The position numbers and the translations under genes are program-made. A stretch of 64,000 bases of DNA from Adiantum capillus-veneris (Eukaryota; Streptophyta; Polypodiopsida; Polypodiales; Pteridaceae): contig CM043969.1 of the NCBI GenBank assembly GCA_014529385.2, positions 34,908,446 to 34,972,445 of the forward strand, in the 5' to 3' direction. The notes under the pieces are model-generated. The model worked only from the letters and a program-made list of their open reading frames with translations. It made no database searches and was not told the DNA's origin. This document shows positions 1-9,900 of this stretch, one piece after another; positions within the stretch are counted from its first letter, which is position 1, and each line of letters opens with the position of its first letter.

Positions 1-1377
1 CTGATTAGCATGGTAGAGGAGATGAGCGCACATTGGAGCTTGACTCTTGGTTGGATTTGCATCATAAAGCCAAGAGTTGTTGGTGCAGCATAAGAAGAAA
101 AAATATTTTCAAGACTCTGACACACAAAATCCACTATCTTTCTAAGGAAAAATGACAACAATGGAGGCTTAAATAACAACGGTACAAACCTCTGCAAAGT
201 GGAGAGCTAACTCTCTATACTCCGCACACACAGTGAGTCAAAGAATAAAATTGCACTCCTATCCGAAAGTAGGCGCAAGAGTGGTCCTATGTGAAAATTA
301 TAGAACAATCAATGTCCAATGATCTCTGAAAGATATACACATTTATCATGTATGAGGTTAAATATGTTAATATGGAAAGAAACATTAGTGATGGTAAATG
401 TCATCTTATTCATCCACAATCAGAAAGAATGTAAACAAGTGGGAGGAAAGATTAACTTTTCCAAAATAATTCCACATAGCTCCTTCGGGAGGAAGAGTGT
501 GCATGAAAGAGAGACACAAACTATCAACAAACCATTTTCGCTCTAGACAATCTTCCTCATTGATGTGTTCCATCCACCTATAGATGCCTGTGATTTATTA
601 CTTTTCACAAGACAAAGAAAACTGGCACACATAAACACCATACTAAAAGAGAGGGATACTTACAAGACAAACAAATTAACAACAAGTGAGCTTGCTATTA
701 GCGGGTCGCCACGGTGGATGTCTGTAGCATAGCTATCTGGAACTACATAATGTCAATACTTAGGGAAGTGAATCAGATGGTGCATAGAGACTCTTTGAGG
801 TTGTCAATCTCAAGAAGTGAACCTTAAGAAGAAGATACACCAACTCAACAAGAAAATCAACACTCAATGATCAGGGACATCTACCTATGTCCTTTCTCAC
901 CGCTCTAGGTCATCACGCCATTTCGGCACTCAAATGGACTCGAAATGTAACAAAACTTTAGGAGGAGGTCTAGGACACCTAGAGGCACTATCCTACCAAA
1001 TCTAGTTGCAATCCAATAAAGTATCAAAATCATGATCCATCATGAAAAAGGTCATGAAAACTACAACAAATCAGTCCAAAAAGGCTGTCTTATGGTCTTG
1101 GAACACTCTCCTATGGTCAAAACGACTAAAAACACTGATTAAGCACTCAAATCTTCAATTACACCTCATAGATACATTGTCGCAAACCACAACAAAATTG
1201 ACAATGCTTACACTTGAATGAAAGATCAAAGATACAGGAACACAATGCAAGTTTCAGAGTTGAAAACAGATTAACCAATGGTTAGAAAAGTTGACTACAA
1301 GTTCGAGTAGCTTCGTAGCTTGAGCATACATACAAAAAATCTCTTTCTTCTTCTCCAAAGATAAGCCCCCTTTCACA
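1..1377. other. Anonymous AT-rich flank
   Basis: I see no conserved protein, RNA gene or complete mobile element here. Open frames are short, on both strands, and lack recognisable motifs. It is probably old intergenic or decayed transposon sequence. Confidence 0.5.
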
Positions 1378-1381
1378 TTAA

Positions 1382-2703
1382 CACTAGGTTGGTAACCTAA
1401 CAGGACATAAAAGTGTCCTTTCAGTGTTTTGAAAAAAACCTCCAAAACCATAGTAGATCCACTCATTTTGTGAAATCCTTTCATGAGGTTATAGTTCAAG
1501 GCCTACTACACATGCAAAAAATAATAAACTTGTAAAATTTCTCATCTTTTGGTCACACCAAACCTCCAAAGTTGATGGACCAGTACATTTTCATCAAAAC
1601 ATTCGTTTCTTACGTTTTGTTGCATAAAAATAAGATTAGGGATTTTTGTAGGACTTGAGATAAATTTCCTAGTTAACTTCAATGGGTTGGTGATCTGAAC
1701 ATATGATTGCTTCTCACTCACTATTTTTTGTTTTGCCAAAAGAAATAGGTACAAAAAGTTGAATTTTTACCATTCTGCAAACCTGTCGTCAAAGTTTCTA
1801 TAGCCGCGCTCAATACAAATAATATATGTATGTTTTCTTAGTTCCCTATTGTCCTTTAGGTTCATAAGGAGTTATGGAGCATGTCAAAAGAATAATACAT
1901 CTCTTACCAAGGGGAATCTTAGGGACAAAGATGAAGTGCTAAATACAGCAAACATGAAAAAACTGGGTTCAACATTATGAGTTGTAGAATCCCATACAAA
2001 CTATTCAATATCTAGCCAAATTTGATCCTTATGACTAGATATGGTTACTACCTACAAAATGCATGTAGTTGTCACAAGAAACTAACAATATTGAAAAAGC
2101 TATACTTGATATACTAGAATGTTTCGTTTTCTTCTATAATTGAAAAAATCAACCATCGTTGTCTACTATGCAAAATAGGGTATTAGGTGCCCCAAAACTC
2201 AAGGAATATTAGCTTTATGTTACAATATGCGACATAGAAAATCAAAACTGCATTTGGATAACATGAAAGGCACCAAAACAATCATAGAAGAGCTAAAATT
2301 AGCTAAAAAATAGGATTTGACAATTTATGTGATTTGGTCATAACTTACAACTTTAACATTTATTTCTCCCTAGAAGCATCACGACATGTTGAGGACTACT
2401 AAAGATAGTTCTCTATCATTATAGACGTCACAAACATGAGTTCTAGAGTGGTATAGTTGCAAAAAGTTGAAAAAAGCCAAAAACAGGAACCGTTTTTTCA
2501 CACAGTTTAGGTTGTGAAATGTTGTGCAAGGACAAGGTTAAAGATGGAATTGATATTCCAAAAAAATGTCGAGTTTTTTTCAGCTCATGAGACAAATTTC
2601 TAGACAGATAACACCTCAAAAAATCCATTTTGAAACTCTTGACATAATTCAAGGAAAATGGTCACTTAACAGGACATAAAAGTGTCCCATTACCAACCTA
2701 GTG
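1382..2703. mobile_element. TTAA-flanked non-autonomous DNA transposon, copy 1 (piggyBac-like)
   Basis: A 1322-bp element with terminal inverted repeats. The left end begins CACTAGGTTGGTAAC and the right end is its inverse with one change near the inner edge. Both ends are followed inward by a self-complementary block of the form AGGACA-n-TGTCCT. TTAA is present at 1378-1381 and again at 2704-2707, as expected for a TTAA-specific transposase. No frame encodes a transposase, so the copy is non-autonomous. It is related along its whole length to the copy at 30090-31427, where the empty site is also visible. Family assignment rests on TTAA plus terminal repeats only, not on protein. Confidence 0.75.
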
Positions 2704-2707
2704 TTAA

Positions 2708-3190
2708 GGTTATTGACATTTATACCTAGTGCTTTTTAAATGGCCAATGGAAAGTTCACATGGACTTTTATATATCATGACAACATTACACTACACTAGC
2801 TCGGAAAAATAATAGAGAACAAATGTGGTGTCCGGCTACGTGTGCAGTCAAGTGGGCACACATACGGTCAATCCGCTAACACTTGCCTTATTTGTTGTGA
2901 TTTCACTCACAATTGAGGCATCACAATCAACCTCAAGACCATATCGCCTTGAGCACAAATTATAACGCCTCCCTCTAAATAATCGATGAAACATAGTAGA
3001 CATTAGTGCTTATCCATATTAAGGATTAAATCTCTCAAATAAAAACTGCATTCATGAAACCATATCGTGAAATGTGAGATCCCATAAGAGGGCTCAAAGT
3101 ATCAAAACTCATATTTGGGGAGGATAAGTCTACATGTGTTTGATTGTTGGCAACTTTTTGCAATTTAAGCTCCAAAAAGAAAAGACATTA
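2708..3190. other. Host flank of the large Ty3 element
   Basis: Nothing recognisable is seen here. It ends with the 5-bp target copy GCTTG at 3191-3195. It has no polypurine tract before 3196, so the LTR that begins there is an outer end and not the internal edge of an element. Confidence 0.5.
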
Positions 3191-3195
3191 GCTTG
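3191..3195. repeat. Target-site duplication GCTTG, left copy
   Basis: GCTTG lies immediately before the LTR start TGTTAACC at 3196. The identical GCTTG follows the far LTR end at 17243. It brackets the whole 14-kb composite, inverted LTR included. Confidence 0.8.
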
Positions 3196-3488
3196 TGTTA
3201 ACCCTCACGGCTCACGGACACCCATCACCTACGACGGACGCGTATTATGTATTTGGTAGAGTCAGGTACCGGGCTTGTCGGACCAATAGGGAAAGGTAGA
3301 GTGATCGCCAATGAGAGGCGCACTTTAACTTGGACATTCAAGGGATTAGTTGGTTAAGCATGGGCGCCCAAGTGTGAATGGGGTGAGCTCCTATAAAAGC
3401 CAACTAAACCTAATTTTTACTCATTCTCTCATTTGTGCAATTGAAGAGTGCTCTTGCTCCATCTCCATCTTCTTCTTCTTCACCTCCT

Positions 3489-3519
<31 letters not shown>

Positions 3520-3769
3520 GAGAGTGTGTGTGCGATCGAGCATTACGAAGGCACGACGGCGGCGAAGCGGTTGAGCGCGGCACGACTGCAGCTTCTTCTT
3601 CATCGCGGCGAGGAATCCACCACGAAGGCGAGCGTAAAGCGGTGAGTGACACACCCTTTGTTTTCTTGAGCTTGCTAGTTTAGGCTTGTTGTGTGCTTGG
3701 AGCCGTTTGTGGCTCGCACACGGTGTATTGGCAAGTCCCTTGCTTCGACAGTGCGGCAAGGAGTGCACA
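3196..3769 (+). repeat. Extra LTR in plus orientation (574 bp)
   Basis: It starts TGTTAACC and ends GTGCACA. It is a near-perfect inverse of 3792-4365 and the two are separated by only 22 bp. It contains a TATA box, a (TG)n(AG)n microsatellite and R/U5-like sequence, exactly as the other two LTRs do. At most positions where the 5' LTR is unique, this copy agrees with the 3' LTR. It has private bases near its U5 end and in the microsatellite flank. The frames that read through the two LTR arms are not genes. Confidence 0.85.
3391..3399 (+). promoter_or_regulatory. TATA box of the plus-oriented extra LTR
   Basis: CTATAAAAG lies about 195 bp into the LTR, the usual place for the U3/R boundary. 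Transcription from it would run through the palindrome centre into the inverted 3' LTR. Confidence 0.6.
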
Positions 3770-3773
3770 TTTT

Positions 3774-3791
3774 TGGCGCCGTTGCCGGGGA
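3774..3791 (+). other. Extra primer-binding site, exact match to tRNA-Asp 3' end
   Basis: TGGCGCCGTTGCCGGGGA is the complement of the last 18 nt of plant tRNA-Asp as I know it. It follows the LTR end after TTTT, the same spacing as in the true 5' end of the element. It stops after 18 nt, the length copied from a primer tRNA into plus-strand strong-stop DNA, and then joins directly the U5 end (TGTGCGC) of the inverted 3' LTR. Confidence 0.8.
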
Positions 3792-4365
3792 TGTGCGCTC
3801 CTTGCCGCACTGTCGAAGCAATGGACTTGCCAATACACCGTGTGCGAGCCACAAACGGCTCCAAGCACACAACAAGCCTAAACTAGCAAGCTCAAGAAAA
3901 CAAAGGGTGTGTCACTCACCGCTTTACGCTCGCCTTCGTGGTGGATTCCTCGCCGCGATGAAGAAGAAGCTGCAGTCGTGCCGCGCTCAACCGCTTCGCC
4001 GCCGTCGTGCCTTCGTAATGCTCGATCACACACACACTCTCCCTCTCTCTCTCTCTCACACACACACACACAAGGAGGTGAAGAAGAAGAAGATGGAGAT
4101 GGAGCAAGAGCACTCTTCAATTGCACAAATGAGAGAATGAGTAAAAATTAGGTTTAGTTGGCTTTTATAGGAGCTCACCCCATTCACACTTGGGCGCCCA
4201 TGCTTAACCAACTAATCCCTTGAATGTCCAAGTTAAAGTGCGCCTCTCATTGGCGATCACTCTACCTTTCCCTATTGGTCCGACAAGCCCGGTACCTGAC
4301 TCTACCAAATACATAATACGCGTCCGTCGTAGGTGATGGGTGTCCGTGAGCCGTGAGGGTTAACA
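3792..4365 (-). repeat. 3' LTR of the large Ty3 element
   Basis: 574 bp; on the minus strand it runs TGTTAACC to GCGCACA. It directly follows the polypurine tract. It differs from the 5' LTR at about five single bases plus microsatellite length, and has its own private change near 3820. It forms the second arm of the palindrome with 3196-3769. Confidence 0.9.
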
Positions 4366-4379
4366 TGCCCCCCTTCCTG
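4366..4379 (-). other. Polypurine tract
   Basis: On the minus strand the sequence is CAGGAAGGGGGGCA followed immediately by the 3' LTR start TGTTAACC. It is the expected plus-strand primer. Confidence 0.8.
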
Positions 4380-5725
4380 ATGTAATTCCGTCCTCGGAAG
4401 CTATTGAGTTGAAGCTGGTTCGTCGAGGTGGAAGAGCATTTGAGATGAATGTCCTTAGCCTTCTTCAGTCACTGCAAAATCAAACAACATTGGCACAGTA
4501 ATTGCATTCTCTTAAAAAGCATATGCAGTTTTAGGTAGACAAATTGATTGGTCAAAGAATTTCAAACAATTTGGTAGAATGAACATTAAATTGCAATGTA
4601 ATCAAATGCATAAACAGATGTAAAGGCAAAAAATTAGACAAGTCTGGGGTCGCTAATATGACGGTCGAAAAGCACTAGAGATCAAGTATTAATACCATGG
4701 GTAAGCTTCTTAATTTTCTGTGGTCAATTAAGTTGTTTAATCGCGAGAGCCAAGTATTCATGTTCGAGGGCTGACTAGAGGCTATATCTAGAAAACCTTG
4801 TAGTTAAGCTACCATAAAAGGAATTTCTCATGAAATCATCGCCTGACTGATTACTTTTTCTTTGACCCCCCAAGGTCTTTTCACACTGATTCAATTTTGA
4901 TGTGTGTGCTTATTTTGTATGCCTTGGGTTTTTTGCTTCTCAAGGAAAAGCGCCCACACTGGGAACCTCTAGGGCTCTAGTACCATAGGCAATACATGTG
5001 AGTGAAGTACCAAATCAAGCTGAGATTTCTCTTCCAGCTTAAAATTTTACATTGTGGCACTTTGATTTGTTGCTTGTTCATTTTCAGCATTTAAATTTTG
5101 TAACTTTGGGGGGTCATATAACACTGTTACACTCCCCAGGCTCATCACATTAGTAAACTCCCTTTATAATACTTAAGCTAAAGGTCACTAGGGTTAAGCC
5201 CACTAGAAAGCCCTAGTACATTTCATACAATGCTGCCTAAATCGGATTAAGAACCTAAGTAACCATTGATTATTAGGAAGGCATTCCCCATGGTATTAAG
5301 AGAAGATTTCTAATACCTAGCTTGGTCAAACTAGCTTAGTCGGACTGCTTGATTTTTAAACCTAGACAAGTGACTATGACAAAAGATTGCATTGAATTAA
5401 ATGTTTGATACTAAGCAAATGCACTGAATATTATGCTACCAATCACAATCAAAGCAGACAAACATGGATGCAAAAAGATAAGGGCAATGCTAATGGATAA
5501 GAAACACCTGTTTGTGTTGATGGTCGCGCTTGATTTGAAGTGTGAACGAGAGAAAGGTTCCATGAAGGTCCAAACCCTATCAATAGCAATACGCTCCTGT
5601 ACACACTATGAAACAAAAGGAATACCTCCAGGAGGCACATCAGTGGGAAAAATTAAAACTCCTAAAAAACAAACTCAAAACACAATCTAGACCCCTAACC
5701 TACCTATCTGTCACCCCTTTTAGAA
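4380..5725 (-). other. 3' non-coding internal region of the large Ty3 element
   Basis: About 1.35 kb between the acidic frame and the polypurine tract. I find no convincing coding frame on either strand. Long untranslated stretches between pol and the 3' LTR are common in Athila/Tat elements. Confidence 0.5.
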
Positions 5726-6148
5726 TCAAGGAAAGAGGATATTATATAAACCGGGTGGCCACCCTAAGGCTAGGCCTCTATCCTCATCATCTAGATAAAT
5801 AAAATCGTTGTCCGTGAGGCCATAGTCTTCCTCGGTCTCTATTAGTTCCTCTTCATCATCCTCTTGTGCAAGCATGCTAATCAAGAACCTCGTGATGCGT
5901 GGATACTCATCTTGTGCAAAAGAATAAACATGTGCCATTGGAGACACATTCGCTACTGGGTAGGGATCACTAGTTAGCCATAGACGTATCAGCCATTCTA
6001 ACTCCTCAAAATTTCTCTCACATGCAAGGCTCTCTATCAAATCCCATTCGCAAGAAAGTATAGGGTAGCATACGTAGAACACTTGTTGAAAAGACAAGGG
6101 GTACCTTTCATCAAAAATAGAAGTGCATGCCTCTGGTGAAGTAGCCAT
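5726..6148 (-). CDS. Small acidic accessory protein of the Ty3 element, unknown function
   Basis: A 140-codon frame from the ATG at 6148 (MATSPEACTS); the open frame extends a few codons further upstream without another ATG. The middle is rich in aromatic and leucine residues (around FEELEWLIRLWL). The last third is strongly acidic (DDEEELIETEED, then IYLDDEDRG) and it ends in a short hydrophobic stretch, GWPPGLYNILF. There is no signal peptide, convincing membrane span or zinc motif, so it does not look like an envelope protein. I do not recognise the family. It lies in the post-pol region where Athila/Tat elements often keep an extra frame. It could be an accessory protein or a captured host fragment, and expression would need a spliced or separate transcript. 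Confidence 0.45.
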   Translation of the reverse strand: MATSPEACTSIFDERYPLSFQQVFYVCYPILSCEWDLIESLACERNFEELEWLIRLWLTSDPYPVANVSPMAHVYSFAQDEYPRITRFLISMLAQEDDEEELIETEEDYGLTDNDFIYLDDEDRGLALGWPPGLYNILFP

Positions 6149-6410
6149 TTCTGACAAGACAGATAGATTTGGTTAGGCCTTTAAAACATAAGAGTTGTTT
6201 TTGTGTGTTGCTTGAATTGACATGGTGAATTTGGACTTATATGTAAGATCTGATAAGGTGCTCTCTCATTGCTAGGCGCTCTTGCTCTTTACTATTTTTG
6301 TTTTTTTGTGAGTATAAGGCTATATATATACATTCCCTAAGATCGGAGATTGAGAGGTCAGGGAAAAAGGTTGAGAGGGAAACAAATGAATGATGACTGT
6401 CAGCAAACAC

Positions 6411-6423
6411 TCCCCCCTTCCTT
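6411..6423 (-). other. Second polypurine-like tract inside the element
   Basis: On the minus strand this reads GGAAGGGGGGA followed by GTGTTTGCTGACAG. It strongly resembles the real tract at 4366. About 90 bp further along the minus strand is an alternating TA stretch like a TATA box. It may be the edge of an older LTR trapped in the element, or a secondary plus-strand primer. Confidence 0.4.
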
Positions 6424-6430
6424 GGGTAGA

Positions 6431-6946
6431 TCATCCCATTTGAAATGAGCTTGTCACCCTTTGAAACCAATTGTTCCAGTTGGTAATAGGTGAGGATTTT
6501 TGCCAGTAGTTTGTTATTACCCTAGGTGCCTTGTCAAGCTGCAAGGGTGGTAAGGTACTCTCCCATGATTTTATTTGTAACGTTGTTGTATGTGGTGAAC
6601 TTACCCCGGAAGGTGCAAACTCTTTCGTGCTTGGATGGATATGTACAGTGGTAGGTGGAGGTTGTGTCGAAGCTTCTATTTGCGTATAGGAACTACATGA
6701 AGAGCAAGAAGCTTCATTTGATTTCCCTGTTCCTGAGCTAGGTGGAACAAATCGTTCTTTCTTTGGTACCCAAACTAGATTTGGACTAGGTGTGTAGCAT
6801 TCTGTGATTTTTTTCGTTCCACGATCATTGATTCGTTTTGGAGCTACGGGATTGGGCTCACTTGGGTCAGGTGATAGGTAAGAGCACAATCTACGTTTTG
6901 GCACCCAGATTTGATCATTTCCTTGATAGTAGCCTTGGGCTTCCAA
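6431..6946 (-). CDS. Post-pol W-x-P-K repeat protein (frame overlapping the end of pol)
   Basis: A 171-codon frame that overlaps the last 100 bases of gag-pol in another register. It has no upstream ATG: the frame is open back to about 6985, where it reads RWIPKRLLEAQGYYQGN. It therefore probably continues the polyprotein by a frameshift or splice. Motifs in order are W-I-P-K, AQGYYQGNDQIWVPK, a Ser/Pro-rich spacer, LVWVPKKERF, then a Ser/Thr/Pro-rich linker ending near YWQKSS. The pol tail carries a further copy, TYKWVPKT, near residue 2904. The same layout is seen at 50411-51221 in a different element. Function is unknown; it is not an obvious envelope, since it has no hydrophobic span. Confidence 0.5.
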   Translation of the reverse strand: MEAQGYYQGNDQIWVPKRRLCSYLSPDPSEPNPVAPKRINDRGTKKITECYTPSPNLVWVPKKERFVPPSSGTGKSNEASCSSCSSYTQIEASTQPPPTTVHIHPSTKEFAPSGVSSPHTTTLQIKSWESTLPPLQLDKAPRVITNYWQKSSPITNWNNWFQRVTSSFQMG

Positions 6947-9900
6947 TAGTCGTTTAGGAATCCAACGCAGCGTTTCTTTACATTTCTTGGAGTGAGTGGT
7001 ACGGTTCTTACTAGGTTTCCGTTTTTTGCATCAACCATGCTCACTACAGAGGTTTTAGGGACCCACTTGTATGTTTTCTCTGTTATATTAGGATGGTTCT
7101 TGTGTGTCTCAAGCTTTCTTTCAACTACATCAGTTGAAGCTCTAGAGAGTCGGGCTATGGGGACGTATGGTTCAACCTCCTGGACATGCAATGTCTTGGG
7201 TTTTATTTCCTTGGGCAATATCTCAGGGACTATGGCTTGAGTGGTAGGTCTAAGAGTTGGTTTTTGCGTTGTAACACCCCCAGTCCCCCAATCAATAGTG
7301 CATTTGGTGGCTATCATCCACGTGCGGCCTAGGTTTATATTACCCTCCATAGTTCCAGTAGGCATGACCAAAAAGTCTTGAGCTACCACCCCATTGTCAT
7401 AACTGACAGAAGTGTGCCAGATTCCAAAAACCGTAGTTTTTTTCTTGTTGACACCCTTGACTTGGATAATACTCTCAGATAGAGGTGGCTTCCCTAACTG
7501 ACACCACACCCCATAGGATAGCAGATTGTATTTAGCACCCGTGTCCAATAAGGCGTTATATAGCACTTTTCCATAGGCACTATTTAACTCAATGGGGTAT
7601 CGTAGAGGTGTGTCAGAGTCCAACCCATCCTCTTCGATTTCCACGTGGAATGCATTTGTGACCCCAAGGTTAGCCTCTCGTTTTTGTCTTATACGTTGTT
7701 GTCGCTCCTTAGCCTCAGCTTGAGCTTGTATCTTGTTTAACTCGGTTTGTGCTTTGGCGGCCTTCTTTTGATGAATGGCCCGTAGTTCTTCTTGGCTTAA
7801 AGGATCATAATATCTTTTGAATTTACTCCCATTGAGGAATCCAATGGTTTCAACTCCATCAAGAGTTTCCACACGAAGGGTACCTTGTGGGGTAATTTCA
7901 CATACTCTATATGGTCCTTTACCAGCATATTTCAACTTTTTCTTCTCTTTACGTACTCCATACATAAGGACTTTATCACCAACTTTGATATCCTTGTCCT
8001 TCACATGGCGATCAAACCACTTCTTTCTCCTATCCTTTTCCACAAGAGCATTTTGCACAGCCAACTGTCTCTCTTCGTCTAGTTTTTCTAAGATAAACAA
8101 ACGCTCGGTTAAGGGGTTACCATTCCATCCTTCTTGCGAAGCTACCCTAAGACTAGGAATGACAAACTCCCAAGGCATAACCGCTTCTTGGCCGTATACC
8201 CTTTTGAATGGCGTACAATTAATAGCCACTTTATAAGCAGTACGATAAGCCCATAGAGCAGATGTCAACTTCAAATCCCAATCAGTGCGATGAGCTTCTA
8301 CCGTCTTGGTTAAAATAGAGATTAGAGTCTTGTTGGTGCTCTCGGCTTGTCCATTAGCTTGCGGGTAATAAGGTGTAGACTTATGGTGGGATATCATAAA
8401 GGTCGTGGTAAGCTCTCTTATTACCTCATTTATAAAATGGGTACCATTATCACTAACAATTTCAAAAAGGCAACCAAATCTTGTGATAATGTTCTCAAAA
8501 AGAAACTTAGCTGTTGTCCTCGCGTCAGCTTTTTGTGAAGCCTTAGCTTCAGCCCACTTTGTTACATAGTCCGTAGCAACTAGAATATATCGAGATTGAG
8601 TGTTGCGAGCTGCGGGACTAATTGGACCTACAAAGTCTAAGCCCCATTTTTCAAATGGTTGGGTTACTTTAATAGGATGTAAGGGCATTCTGTCCTTGCG
8701 CTGTGTGGTCTTGTAACGTTGGCACTCATCACACCCTTTTGTAAAAAGTGATGCATCCTTAAATAAAGTTGGCCACCAATAGCCTGATTGCAGCACCTTT
8801 CTAGCAGTCACGTCCCCTGAAAAATGTCCTCCTGCTATGCCCATATGTGCTTCTTGCAAGATATACAAATATTCATCCTCGCGGGCACAATGCCTAAGAA
8901 TATCGTCCTTGCCTAATCTATACAGGGTTCCGGCAATCAAACAATAGGGTTCACATTCTTTTACTAGCCTTCGAGCGATATCCTTACGAAGTCCCTTGGG
9001 TGGAAAACCATTAACTAAAAAGTTAACAATGTTCTCACTCCATTCAGGCATAGTCTCAACTATGAATAGGGAAGTATCGGGTAATTCATCATCAACTCCT
9101 GTAGGGGCTTCACCATTGGGTATGCGAGACAAATGATCAGCCATGACGTGCCTTTTACCGGGTCTCACTACAATCGTGAAATCAAACTCCAGAAGAATTA
9201 ACAACCATCGTGTGATTCTTCCTGTGGAGCATGGCTTGTTTACCAGATACAGCAATGCTTGATGATCCACATAAAATACAAACTTGTTTGCCAGAAGGTA
9301 GTAGCGAAATTTCTTTACTGCATAAACCATTGCCAAACCTTCTCGCTCTGTAGTGGTGTAGTTCCTTTCAGCATCGTTCAATTGACGGCTTGCAAAGCTA
9401 ATGGGATAGTCCAATTTATGTTCTCCTGGTTGAGTGAGAACACACCCAATAGCAAAGTTTGATGCATCAATATGCACATGGAAAATGACATCCCAGTTAG
9501 GTGTCCTTAAAATCGGAGCACTTGCTAGTGTTTTCTTCAATTGTTCATAGGCCTGGTCACACTCTTCAGTCCATTTAAATTCAATGAGAAGCTTGTACAA
9601 AGGACGTGCTATCTCAGCGAAAAATAAAATAAACCGTCGATAATAACCCACGTGTCCCATGAACCTTTGAACTCCCTTGTAATTGGTTGGTGGTGGTAAC
9701 TCTAGAATCACTTTAATTTTGCTCTCATCGGTTGAGATACCATTCTTGGATACTATATGCCCCAAAATAACTCCATGCTTGACCCAAAATTGGCATTTGA
9801 ACGGGTTCAATGAGATACGATATAACCTACATTTTTCAAACACCTTCCGCAAACATGATAGATGTTCTTTCCAAGAAGAGTAAACACAAAGGTCGTCTAA

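Noticed and set aside
1382-2703. CACTA (En/Spm) superfamily assignment for the elements beginning CACTAG
   Set aside because: CACTA elements make 3-bp duplications; both copies are flanked by TTAA, and the empty site confirms a 4-bp TTAA duplication.
3196-3769. Simple solo LTR or an older nested insertion beside the main element
   Set aside because: It would need its own target duplication and would not end exactly after 18 nt of primer site against another LTR's U5 end; GCTTG brackets the pair together.
3421-4151. Several 60-150-codon frames within the LTR palindrome, in matching pairs on both strands
   Set aside because: They arise because the same LTR is present in both orientations; the peptides are LTR and microsatellite translations with no protein signature.
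5726-6148. Envelope protein
   Set aside because: It has no signal peptide, no transmembrane segment and no cleavage-site-like motif; the protein is short and acidic.
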